Source: Saprospiraceae bacterium
Lineage (GTDB): Bacteria > Bacteroidota > Bacteroidia > Chitinophagales > Saprospiraceae
DNA: 64,000 nt
Reading direction: 5' to 3'
Assembly: GCA_022842725.1 (NCBI GenBank)
Contig: JALHOZ010000013.1
Location: 50,517-114,516 of the forward strand
Part shown: positions 26,101 to 31,909 of the stretch, piece after piece
Position numbering within the stretch: position 1 is the first letter of the stretch
How the letters are laid out: every line of letters begins with the position of its first letter
The notes under the pieces: generated by a model
Seen by the model: only the letters and a program-made list of their open reading frames with translations
Databases searched by the model: none
Told to the model about the DNA's origin: nothing
Translations under genes and position numbers: made by a program

Positions 26101-28803
26101 AATAGTGCTGTATTGTAAAGGAGTTACCGTTTTTTCTAATGTTACTCCGGGATTTTGATCGGCATCAATGGTTTCATCATCCATTGCCGTATATTCTATT
26201 CCGTCAAAAACTGTTCTGGCCAGTGCTTCATTAAAAATACTGCCTAAATCTAAATCAATTTGTTGCACTTCGTAGGTATACGTAAACGTGTGACTGGCAC
26301 CAGGTTCCAAAGTTATTGGTCCTAAAATCCCTGAGTAAAGGGGATCTTCGACTAAAATGTCTGATAAGGTCACATTACCTGAATTTGTCACTACTATTGT
26401 ATATAAAATTTGCTGACCCACCGTATTATACAACATGACATTTGCGGATTTATTCACAGAAAGTGACGGGTTTTGGACAGCTGTAATGGTTTCCACATCA
26501 TTATCTGTCACCTGTACACTATTTGGATCTTCACCCGTAACAGTAGCTTCGTTAAAAACACTTCCGGTGTCAATAGCTGCCTGCGTTACGGTATATGTAT
26601 AGGAAAAAGATTCTGTTGAATTAGGTGCAAGCGTGACAGGACCAAAAGAAAGTCCAAATAAAGGATCACTGACTTCCACATTACTCAATGTAACATTTCC
26701 TGTATTGGTAACTAAAAAAGTATATTCTACCTCTTCGCCAGCAGTTGAAAAAGTTTGAGGATTTGCTGTTTTTTCAATACTAATGGCTGGATTTTGAATA
26801 GCTGTTACAAGAGCTGTGGCAAAGGTATCTGTCAATGTTCCACCCACCGGTATTCCACTAACATTTGCTGTATTAAGAAAACTTCCGTTGTCCACATCAT
26901 CCTGTGTCATAATCCTTGAGGCACTATACGTCCATATTTCGTTTTCATCGAGAGTGTTGTCAGAATCCGCATCTCCACTAACATAAGAGGGACCTGAAGT
27001 CGCTGAAACATCAGTGAGAATAACTGAAGAAATCCCTGCATTTCCGGTATTTTCTAAAACTAATGAATAATTTATAATTTGTCCGGCTGCTGAATATGTT
27101 AGCGGGCTCGCAGATTTCGTGAGTGTCCAGGAAGGGAAAAAACAATCTTCTGTGTTTAATACAATTTCTGCTGTATCAGGAACGGGACAACCGGGTACAG
27201 TAACTATATATCTTACGGTAACGGCCGTATTACCGGTACCGTTAAACGATAGATTCACGCCGTTAAGTGTACCCGGACCAGACAAAACCGATAAGGTACC
27301 TCCCGGAGGAAAAACGATGAGTTCTGCTGTAGTACCATTACAATACAACCCGTTATTACCAAAAGTCGGCGAACCCGAAAGTGAAATTTCAGCTGTTGTC
27401 GCTCCGCATATATACACAACTGCTGTTGCGAAAGTATACGTTGATTCGTTGGTCGTATTGCTTGTGCCATCCCCCATACTTCCACTGATTCTATGACCTA
27501 CATAACCAAAATAGTCTTCACATTTTTTTACCAACATGGAGGTATGTCCGCCTGTTTCCACTGCCAGAACTTTATCTGATACGGTGATACCATTCGGTAT
27601 TCCCGGGTCAAACGTACCGGTCCCACCCCTTCCCAATAATTGTCCGTTGGCATCACCCCAATTGTAGTTGGTGGAATCTACCGTAAGTATATTAACCGCC
27701 GCATACCGGGGATCATGTTCGTTTGGAGACAACCAGTGAATATTATTCATGACCTGTCCTGAAGAAGAATTATACCTTGGCTGCACCCATTGTAATCTTT
27801 CATTCGTCGTCCAATCTCCTAATTGTTTTCTGTTATTGTGCCCCAGGGAATACAAATTTCCATTAGTATTCAGTACATAATAACTGGGTCTTGAATTGCC
27901 GTTGTCTCTGGTGACACCAATCATTTTAATCGGATTGACGCTTGGCAATTGCATGGAAGTGGCAAAATTTCGGGATGCATGTGCTGAATTATTTCCTAAA
28001 TAAGTTTCTGCACCCCAGGTCCATAATGAACCGTCTGATTTCAAAGCAAATAAGGTATGCCTGTTACCTCTCACAGCAATAACATTGGTCAAAAATGGAT
28101 TGCCTCCGGTAACTTCTTTCACACGATGCCATTTGGTCATATCAGCTACTGAAAGGGCTGCGGTATGACCGTTGCCTGTATTATTAAAATTTTGAGTGAT
28201 CACGTATACAGCACCGCTGCAGGTGACCAAAGCCATGGTAGCATGTGTTGTAAATATCATTTTGACGTCCACAGGATCCACTCCGGCCGGCAATCCGTCA
28301 GTTTGTCCGTCAATAGTAAGTTTTTGAAATACCGCAGTTGGCGTCAGACTTGTATGCAAAACTGCTCCCGGGTCTGACCAGGCAAACAATCCTGTTGTTG
28401 TCAAAACAATTCCCTGACCTATAGTAACAAAATCGCTTCCCAAATGTGCTTTCAGGATGACCCCGGTAAGATTGGGAAAATTTATAGAATTGATTTCTGT
28501 TGGTGATAATAAATGGTTGACACCATCATTTGCCATTTTCTGCCCCCAGGTTTCGTAAGAACCATAAGCAGTCCTTACGACAGTTGAGTGAAACATTGAA
28601 ACAAAATTGTCGTATTCCACACTTGCGGCATCACCATTGGAGCCCATCCCAAAATTAAGATAGTTGGTATTGGAACAGGTGGCCTGAAAACCGCATTGAC
28701 CGGATACATGTAATATTGGCCAGATCCATAACAACAGACCTGTTATGGTGTATATGAAATGTTTTTTATTAAAACTGAATTTTTTCAATACTGTATTAAT
28801 CAT
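14152..28803 (-). CDS. Giant T9SS-secreted adhesin: RCC1-like propeller, 35 DUF11-type repeats, SdrD-B-like domains
   Basis: A 4883-residue secreted protein. In order: signal peptide (about 1-35, ending HVSGQ); RCC1-like propeller repeats (about 70-450; SDGSLWTWG, NGNLYSLGHN, ETGGHTSMLVKK); an Ig-like segment (about 455-560); 35 DUF11-type repeats (about 562-4330), 28 of them nearly identical; three SdrD-B/CnaB-like domains (about 4335-4690; GDFVWHDLNGNGNQD, GELVWYDSNKND, GNLVWIDENVNGIQD); an Fn3-like segment; and a T9SS type A sorting domain starting YPNPAINTTRVEIYL and ending IIKVSK. The likely role is a long surface stalk with the propeller as distal head (inference). The ATG at 28803 gives a clean signal peptide and follows the upstream stop by 2 nt; the longer GTG start at 28839 would overlap that gene. 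The pair is probably co-transcribed. Confidence 0.93.
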   Translation of the reverse strand: MINTVLKKFSFNKKHFIYTITGLLLWIWPILHVSGQCGFQATCSNTNYLNFGMGSNGDAASVEYDNFVSMFHSTVVRTAYGSYETWGQKMANDGVNHLLSPTEINSINFPNLTGVILKAHLGSDFVTIGQGIVLTTTGLFAWSDPGAVLHTSLTPTAVFQKLTIDGQTDGLPAGVDPVDVKMIFTTHATMALVTCSGAVYVITQNFNNTGNGHTAALSVADMTKWHRVKEVTGGNPFLTNVIAVRGNRHTLFALKSDGSLWTWGAETYLGNNSAHASRNFATSMQLPSVNPIKMIGVTRDNGNSRPSYYVLNTNGNLYSLGHNNRKQLGDWTTNERLQWVQPRYNSSSGQVMNNIHWLSPNEHDPRYAAVNILTVDSTNYNWGDANGQLLGRGGTGTFDPGIPNGITVSDKVLAVETGGHTSMLVKKCEDYFGYVGHRISGSMGDGTSNTTNESTYTFATAVVYICGATTAEISLSGSPTFGNNGLYCNGTTAELIVFPPGGTLSVLSGPGTLNGVNLSFNGTGNTAVTVRYIVTVPGCPVPDTAEIVLNTEDCFFPSWTLTKSASPLTYSAAGQIINYSLVLENTGNAGISSVILTDVSATSGPSYVSGDADSDNTLDENEIWTYSASRIMTQDDVDNGSFLNTANVSGIPVGGTLTDTFATALVTAIQNPAISIEKTANPQTFSTAGEEVEYTFLVTNTGNVTLSNVEVSDPLFGLSFGPVTLAPNSTESFSYTYTVTQAAIDTGSVFNEATVTGEDPNSVQVTDNDVETITAVQNPSLSVNKSANVMLYNTVGQQILYTIVVTNSGNVTLSDILVEDPLYSGILGPITLEPGASHTFTYTYEVQQIDLDLGSIFNEALARTVFDGIEYTAMDDETIDADQNPGVTLEKTVTPLQYSTIGEMVTYRFIVTNVGNVTLENITTTDPLFAQTWNTSILLPGQKDTLYFNYLVTQGALDTGSVYNVAFTTVNFDAKDYEDSDDALITAIQTPSILLEKSALPTTYTTAGEEVEYIFVVTNTGNVTLTDVEVSDPLFGLNFGPVTLAPNGQETFTYTYTVTQAAIDSGSVVNLATASALDTNGDPVSDDDGETITAIQNPSILLEKSALPTTYTTAGEEVEYTFLVTNTGNVTLTDVEVSDPLFGLNFGPVTLAPNGQETFTHTYTVTQAAIDSGSVVNLATTTALDTNGDPVSDDDSETITAIQNPSILLEKSALPTTYATAGEEVEYTFVVTNTGNVTLSNVEVNDPLFGLTFGPVTLAPNATETFTYTYTVTQAAIDSGSVVNLAITTALDTNGDPVSDDDGQTITAIQTPSILLEKSALPTTYATAGEEVEYTFVVTNTGNVTLTNVEVSDPLFGLTFGPVTLAPNGQETFTYTYAVSQAAIDSGNVVNLATATALDTNGDPVSDDDGETITAIQNPSILLEKSALPTTYTTAGEEVEYTFVVTNTGNVTLTSVEVNDPLFGLTFGPVSLAPNATETFTYTYTVTQAAIDSGRVVNLATTTALDTNGDPVSDDDGETITAIQNPSILLEKSALPTTYTTAGEEVEYTFVVTNTGNVTLSNVEVNDPLFGLTFGPVTLAPNATETFTYTYTVTQAAIDSGSVVNLATTTALDTNGDPVGDDDGQTITAIQNPSILIEKSALPTTYTTAGEEVEYTFVVSNTGNVTLSNVEVNDPLFGLTFGPVTLAPNALETFTYTYTVTQAAIDSGSVVNLATVTALDTNGNPVSDDDGETITAIQNPSILLEKSALPTTYTTAGEEVEYTFVVTNTGNVTLTDVEVSDPLFGLNFGPVTLAPNGQETFTYTYAVTQAAIDSGSVVNLAMATALDTNGDPVSDDDGETIIAIQTPFILLEKSALPTTYTTAGEEVEYTFIVTNTGNVTLSNVEVIDPLFGVTFGPVTLAPNSSEIYTYEYQVTQDDLDNGSIYNLATVTALDTNGDPVSDDDEETIVAIQNPSILLGKSALPTTYTAAGEEVEYTFVVTNTGNVTLSNVEVSDPLFGLNFGPVTLAPNTLETFTYTYTVTQAAIDSGSVVNLATATALDTNGNPVSDDDGETISAIQNPSILLEKSALPTTYTTAGEEVEYTFVVTNTGNVTLTNVEVSDPLFGLNFGPITLAPNTFETFTYTYTVTQVAIDSGNVVNLAMATALDTNGDPVIDDDGETITAIQNPSILLEKSALPTTYTTAGEEVEYTFVVTNTGNVTLSNVEVNDPLFGLNFGPITLAPNGQETFTHTYTVTQAAIDSGSVVNLATTTALDTNGDPVSDDDGETITAIQNPSILLEKSAFPTTYTTAGEEVEYTFVVTNTGNVTLTSVEVSDPLFGLTFGPVTLAPNALETFTYTYTVTQAAIDTGSVVNLATTTALDTNGDPVNDDDGETIIAIQNPSIIMEKSALPTTYTTAGEEVEYTFVVTNTGNVTLSNVEINDPLFGLTFGPVTLAPNAFETFTYTYTVTQAAIDSGSVVNLATATALDTNGDPVGDDDGETITAIQNPSILLEKSAFPATYTTAGEEVEYTFVVTNTGNVTLSNVEVTDPLFGLNFGPITLAPNAFETFTYTYTVTQAAIDSGSVVNLATATALDTNGDPVSDDDGETITAIQNPSILLEKSALPTTYTTAGEEVEYTFAVTNTGNVTLSNVEINDPLFGLTFGPVTLAPNAFETFTYTYTVTQAAIDSGSVVNLATATALDTNGDPVSDDDGETITAIQNPSILLEKSAFPTTYTTAGEEVEYTFVVTNTGNVTLTNIEVSDPLFGLNFGPITLAPNTFETFTYTYTVTQAAIDSGSVVNLATTTALDTNGDPVGDDDGQTITAIQTPSILLEKSAFPTTYTTAGEEVEYTFVVTNTGNVTLTNVEVSDPLFGLTFGPVTLAPNVQETFTHTYTVTQAAIDSGTVVNLATATALDTNGDPVSDDDGETIIAIQSPSIELIKSALPATYSTAGEEVEYTFIVTNTGNVTLTNVEVNDPLFGLTFGPITLSPNASQTFTYEYQVTQDDLDNGSVYNLATTTGLDTNGNLLSDDDDETIFAIQNPSILLEKSALPTTYTTAGEEVEYTFVVTNTGNVTLTNVQISDPLFGLNFGPVTLAPNGQETFTHTYTVTQAAIDSGSVVNLAMATALDTNGNPVNDDDGETITAIQNPSILLEKSAFPTTYTTAGEEVEYTFVVTNTGNVTLSNVEVNDPLFGLTFGPVTLAPNVIETFTHTYTVTQAAIDSGSVVNLAMATALDTNGNPVNDDDGETITAIQNPSILFEKSALPTTFTTAGEEVEYTFVVTNTGNVTLTNVEVSDPLFGLNFGPITLAPNTFETFTYTYTVTQAAIDSGSVVNLATTTALDTNGDPVGDDDGQTITAIQNPSILLEKSALPTTYATAGEEVEYTFVVTNTGNVTLTNVEVSDPLFGLNFGPITLAPNNTETFNYTYTLTQAAIDSGSVVNLATTTALDTNGNPVNDDDGETITAIQTPSILLEKSALPTTYTTAGEEVEYTFLVTNTGNVTLTDVEVSDPLFGLNFGPITLAPNDTETFTYTYTVTQAAIDSGSVVNLATTTALDTNGDPVSDDDGETITAIQNPSILLEKSALPTTYTTAGEEVEYTFVVSNTGNVTLSNVEVNDPLFGLTFGPVTLAPNALETFTYTYTVTQAAIDSGSVVNLATTTALDTNGNPVNDDDGETIVAIQNPSILIEKSAFPATYTTAGEEVEYTFVVTNTGNVTLTNVEVSDPLFGLNFGPLTLVPNSSQTYTHRYTVTQMAIDTGSVYNIAIVTSEDTNGDPVTDDDEETIVAIQNPSILLEKSAFPATYTTAGEEVEYTFVVTNTGNVTLTDVEVSDPLFGLNFGPVTLAPNARETFTYTYTVTQAAIDSGSVVNLATATALDTNGNPVSDDDGETIVAIQTPSILFEKSAFPTTYTTAGEEVEYTFVVTNTGNVTLTDVEVSDPLFGLNFGPLTLAPNAQETFTYTYTVTQAAIDSGSVVNLATATALDTNGDPVSDDDDETIFAIQTPAMTFSKTSDVMSYDQAGDIIAFNFLVTNTGNVTLSDVMVSDPSLGLTFGPVTLNPDQNIVFQHFYTITQDDLDQGYFYNSATATAKDPDDVVLQESDEVTVPAIQTPGISLVKSANPSSIQFSGDVIIYSLTARNTGNVTLTNVLITDPLLSASFGPVTLLPNQQQTFTASYTVSQNQIDFGRIENIASVSAQPPTGGTLQQTATVVVLAPPLPSVMIEKEGSFNDENGNGFAEPGETITFDFIVTNTGNVTLSNVRIQDATIGVSNLLVQPSVLTPGQSGVASIQYFITLQDIDSGGRQNVATVSASTPGGLTIFDVSRDPTPLNPEDPNYDNSCPECTFVPLVRPSRIGDFVWHDLNGNGNQDIGEPGIPNVNVHLYAANGAYISSVVTNSSGNYIFPFVVPGDYQLRFDIPSGFTPTFNNIGNDNTDSDIDQQGVVSVFNVGIEEYLLSKDAGFYRCVPIGELVWYDSNKNDVADNVENGINGLVIQLWRFQTGSWTVYAQTTTGHKPGTPSDDGYWHFCAPPGQYYVKIIMPPLGLVRSKPNIGNNPMRDSDLTNANGLLTTPTFQITSGGSKLDIGAGFYPMATAGNLVWIDENVNGIQDLNEPLVSNVQVSAHDIVTGEVIHTATTDDSGVYELEYIEQKEVYLKFSLPAELNQFQPTIPQSGSDDIDSDVDGSFGHLTTRSFFMQSGSYNPNIDLGIVNGVLPVTWGNVFAFKTNEGHEIKWFTKQEINTSHYIVERRFADQEDFMPVSDKITAAGFSNTELGYSFTDKDVTLPGLYVYRIKQTDFDGKNMYSKEVSLKTDVDMYCELYPNPAINTTRVEIYLPDDMEVSMDVFDNAGQFVQNVLPSKQIEKGWFVQNINLESMAGGVYNLVIKAGDKTIEKRIIKVSK
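16849..25836 (-). repeat. Perfectly phased tandem array: 28 units of 321 bp
   Basis: Unit boundaries set at the AIQ/NPS or AIQ/TPS junction fall at 25836 and 16849. The span of 8988 bp is exactly 28 x 321, so no unit carries an indel. Each unit codes for 107 residues with the core TTAGEEVEYTFVVTNTGNVT and an Asp-rich end (SDDDGETI). Units 13 (23268-22948), 23 (20058-19738) and 30 (17811-17491) of the 35 DUF11-type repeats are noticeably diverged variants. Repeats 1-4 and 33-35 of the protein lie outside this array and are diverged. Confidence 0.95.
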
Positions 28804-28805
28804 AA

Positions 28806-29555
28806 TTAAAAAATTGGGTTGGAGAGTGCAAAAGACCACGAGGATTGTGTTGCATTATTTAAAAAATCAAATCCAATAAAGGTATTGCTGTTGGCTACTT
28901 TACCACTAAGACTAAACAATAAAGTATTGATTCCGGGCACCATTACTATCGGTTCGGTCAAACTGCCTGTAACTGTTGTTTCAACACCGGTTGATATAAG
29001 TGATTCGTTATAGGTGAGCGTTGAGCCGTCATAAGATTCAAACAAAACATTGACCGAAAGCTGAATTCCGGACGTTTCAATGCCGGATTGTATTGAGCCG
29101 GAGAGTGCTACAGAATTGGCATCAAAAGTAAGCTTGTAAGGAGACACTTCAATCATAAATTTTCCGGGTAAGGTGGGATGGAAACAAGCACCACCCATCG
29201 ATTCCGTATAGGCGCCGGGCATGTCAAAAACAAGCTCATAATTTCCCGGAGATGTAAAAATATAATCCTGTAACGGGTCACAACCCTGTCCTTCTGTAAC
29301 CAAACTATCATTTTTGGTTAGCGACCATGAACACAATTCCATTTCAGGAATCATCCCGGATTCAAAAGGAACTTTTTCATTGTAAGAAATTTTTATCTCA
29401 CGAATGGTGTTTGAAAATTCGCCTGCCTTATGTACGTGTTTCGGTCCGAAAAAAGTACTACCCTGAGCTTGTCCGCTAAAACTACACCCGAAACAAATCA
29501 AATACAAACCCATGAAGATATAACGAAACTTTTTTTGAACTTTAGTATTTATCAT
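28806..29555 (-). CDS. Secreted protein of unknown function, co-encoded with the giant adhesin
   Basis: A 249-residue protein I do not recognise. It begins MINTKVQKKFRYIF, followed by a hydrophobic stretch ending in SFSGQAQG, a Sec signal peptide; a Cys in the stretch (CFGCSF) leaves lipoprotein processing possible but not clear. The mature part is beta-rich with few charges. The ATG at 29555 is preferred over a TTG three codons upstream. Its stop is 2 nt from the adhesin ATG (TAATTATG), so translational coupling is likely. The first residues (MINT..KKF) resemble those of the adhesin, which suggests a shared origin of the two 5' ends. It may be a partner of the adhesin, but that is only positional inference. 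Confidence 0.75.
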   Translation of the reverse strand: MINTKVQKKFRYIFMGLYLICFGCSFSGQAQGSTFFGPKHVHKAGEFSNTIREIKISYNEKVPFESGMIPEMELCSWSLTKNDSLVTEGQGCDPLQDYIFTSPGNYELVFDMPGAYTESMGGACFHPTLPGKFMIEVSPYKLTFDANSVALSGSIQSGIETSGIQLSVNVLFESYDGSTLTYNESLISTGVETTVTGSLTEPIVMVPGINTLLFSLSGKVANSNTFIGFDFLNNATQSSWSFALSNPIF

Positions 29556-29645
29556 GATACTCAAATTTTATTTTTTGTAATCTGCTGAAGCCGCCCTTTA
29601 AAGTGTTGATTATCTTTTTCCAAAATAATCTCTACCAAAAATCTT

Positions 29646-29689
29646 AAAATTTTTATGCGCAGTAATCCGTTAGATTACCATAAAATTTT
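29646..29689. promoter_or_regulatory. Imperfect long hairpin in the leader of the adhesin unit
   Basis: The outer arms AAAATTTTTATG (29646-29657) and CATAAAATTTT (29679-29689) pair with one bulge. The inner arms GTAATC (29662-29667) and GATTAC (29673-29678) pair around a 5-nt loop, with a 4-nt internal bulge CGCA on one side. It lies about 90 nt before the ATG at 29555, within the presumed 5' untranslated region. It could act in mRNA stability, attenuation or protein binding; the function is unknown. Confidence 0.45.
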
Positions 29690-29856
29690 CCTGATTTTTG
29701 ATCTTATTTTTATGAATATCAAAGAAAATAACAATCAAATCATCAATAAAATCTGACCAAAATATACATTCAGAGAGAAAATAATGCATCCCCAAACCCG
29801 GATTGGTCCCAGGTTATATTATCAAAAAAATTCAGGTTGCATGGCGTTTACGGATG

Positions 29857-29864
29857 CAAAGGTA
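29857..29864 (-). promoter_or_regulatory. Candidate -7 box (TACCTTTG) for the adhesin unit
   Basis: The minus strand reads TACCTTTG followed by C, matching the Bacteroidota TAnnTTTG element. It is about 300 nt upstream of the ATG at 29555 and would place the hairpin at 29646-29689 in the leader RNA. No clear -33 element is visible. Confidence 0.35.
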
Positions 29865-30025
29865 GATTATACATATTAAATAATATAATAATTTGATATT
29901 TTTTTTAATATGTAAACAACATAATTTCAGGAATAAAAATCAATTTAATGTATTTCAACAACATACATATTAAATATATTTTACATGTAATGCTCAGATA
30001 TTTCCAAAAAAAGACAAACTTTCTG

Positions 30026-31873
30026 TCATTCCGCCAGCTCCATCCACCGCATTTCTTTTTCTTCGAGTTGTTGCTGAATTTTTTCAAGTTCAGCTGACCA
30101 CTTTAAAATCTCTTCATGACCCAAGCCGGGATCATCAAATTTTTGGGTAATTTCTGCCTTCTTTTCTTCCAGTTTTTCTATTTCTTTTTCCAATCGGTTC
30201 AATTCTTTTCGTTGTTCATAACTCATTTTACTAACTGTAGGTTCTGCAAGTTGGACCGCCTCAGAAACATCCTTGGACACTGTCTCCTTTTTTTGTTTTT
30301 TTTCAAAAATATATTCACTGTAAGAACCATTATAATCCTTTACTTTTCCCTCACCTTCCAATATAAAAATGTGGTCAACCATATTGTCCATAAAATACCG
30401 GTCATGGGTGACAATAATCAGACATCCCGGGTAATCCATGAGATAATCCTGCAATACATTCAGCGTGAGAATATCCAAATCATTTGTAGGTTCGTCCAAA
30501 ATTAAAAAATTAGGGTTTTTCATCAGAACGGTCAACAGATATAATCTTCTTTTTTCGCCACCACTGAGCTGGGAAACAAATACCCTTTGTTGCGGCCTCG
30601 GAAATAAAAATCTTTCAAGCAAAGCTTCAGCAGTAAGCTTAAATCCCTTTTCCAGTGGAATAAACTCAGCGATATCTCTGATAACGTCGATGACCATTTT
30701 ATCTTCATTGACATACAAACCATCCTGCGAATAATACCCGAAAACAACGGTATCACCAACGACAACTTTGCCGGTATCAGGGGCTATCTGATTGGTAATG
30801 AGTTTAAGAAAACTCGATTTTCCCGTTCCGTTCGGACCGATGATGCCGATTCTTTCTCCCGGTTTAAATTTGTAAGAAAAGGGTTCCAGAATGACTTTTT
30901 CGCCAAATTTTTTAGAAATCTGATGTAATTCCAGGATTTTGGAGCCCAACCTTGCCGCCTGAATCTGAATGGTTACCTCGTCCTGTTTGGGTTTATTGGA
31001 AACCTTATCTTTGATTTCATAAAAATCATCAATTCTGGATTTTGCTTTTGTCGATCTTGCCTGCGGCTGCCTTCGCATCCATTCCAATTCGCGACTGTAT
31101 AATTTTTTTGTTTTTTCGTAATTGGCAGCTTCATTTTGCATTCTGGCATCTTTTTTTTCCAGATACGAAGAATAATTTCCTCTGTAGATGTAAAAATTAC
31201 CATTCTCCAATTCCACAATTTCATTACACACATTATCCAAAAAATACCGGTCGTGGGTCACCATAAACAACGTTATGGACGGATTTTGAAGATAGTTTTC
31301 CAACCATTCAATCATTTCGAGATCCAAATGGTTGGTGGGTTCGTCCAAAATCAGAAAATCGGGCTCGTCAATCAATATTTTAGCCAGAGCCAATCGTTTT
31401 TTCTGCCCCCCTGACATTTCATCGACCACCTGATTGAAGTCTCTGATTTTTAGTTTATCCAAAATCTCTTTAATTCTGGCTTCTGCATCCCAGGCTTTCA
31501 AATCATCCAACCTGCTGACACTATTTTCCAACGCAACGGCATCATCAGTTTGCAGCGCTCTTTCATGGTCTCTGACAGCAAGTACTACCGGATTGACCGA
31601 ATCAAAAACTGCTTCAATCACCGTAATCCCTTTGTCAAATAACGGATCCTGATTCAGAAAAGCGGTTCTGATTTCTTTTGAAATAAAAACTTTGGCATTC
31701 TCACCTTCCGTACCTTCCATACCTGCTATCACCCTCAACAGAGTAGATTTGCCACTTCCGTTTTTAGCGACAAGCGCAATTCTCTCACCTTTACTGATGG
31801 AAAGGTTTACGTTTTTAAACAATACTTTTTCGCCATATGAGCGACTAACATTTTCTAATAAAAGGTATTGCAT
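30026..31873 (-). CDS. ABC-F family ATPase (Uup-like)
   Basis: A 615-residue cytoplasmic protein with two ATP-binding cassettes and no membrane segments, as in the ABC-F family that acts on ribosomes. Cassette 1 has Walker A KNGSGKST (about residues 37-44), signature MSGGQKKR (about 154) and DEPTNHLD. Cassette 2 has GPNGTGKSS (about 350), signature LSGGEKRR and DEPTNDLD. The linker between them is basic and Arg/Lys-rich. The C-terminal 70 residues (ELNRLEKEIEKLEEKKAEI onward) form a predicted coiled coil, as in Uup, which is linked to DNA and replication-associated phenotypes as well as ribosomes. It follows the helicase gene by 36 nt. The exact subfamily (Uup versus other ABC-F) is not settled by eye. 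Confidence 0.9.
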   Translation of the reverse strand: MQYLLLENVSRSYGEKVLFKNVNLSISKGERIALVAKNGSGKSTLLRVIAGMEGTEGENAKVFISKEIRTAFLNQDPLFDKGITVIEAVFDSVNPVVLAVRDHERALQTDDAVALENSVSRLDDLKAWDAEARIKEILDKLKIRDFNQVVDEMSGGQKKRLALAKILIDEPDFLILDEPTNHLDLEMIEWLENYLQNPSITLFMVTHDRYFLDNVCNEIVELENGNFYIYRGNYSSYLEKKDARMQNEAANYEKTKKLYSRELEWMRRQPQARSTKAKSRIDDFYEIKDKVSNKPKQDEVTIQIQAARLGSKILELHQISKKFGEKVILEPFSYKFKPGERIGIIGPNGTGKSSFLKLITNQIAPDTGKVVVGDTVVFGYYSQDGLYVNEDKMVIDVIRDIAEFIPLEKGFKLTAEALLERFLFPRPQQRVFVSQLSGGEKRRLYLLTVLMKNPNFLILDEPTNDLDILTLNVLQDYLMDYPGCLIIVTHDRYFMDNMVDHIFILEGEGKVKDYNGSYSEYIFEKKQKKETVSKDVSEAVQLAEPTVSKMSYEQRKELNRLEKEIEKLEEKKAEITQKFDDPGLGHEEILKWSAELEKIQQQLEEKEMRWMELAE

Positions 31874-31909
31874 ATTTTTTTACATCACAATGAATAATGA
31901 GGAAATCTG

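Larger units (their letters stand above)
29556..30025. other. AT-rich spacer upstream of the adhesin unit
   Basis: These 470 bp lie between the 3' end of the ABC-F gene and the start of the secreted-protein/adhesin pair, both on the minus strand. I see no convincing coding sequence. It contains a strong imperfect hairpin at 29646-29689 and a candidate promoter box at 29857, described separately. Confidence 0.6.

Noticed and set aside
28804..28839. GTG start for the giant adhesin at 28839
   Set aside because: It would overlap the upstream gene and put polar residues in front of the signal peptide; the ATG at 28803 is 2 nt after the upstream stop.
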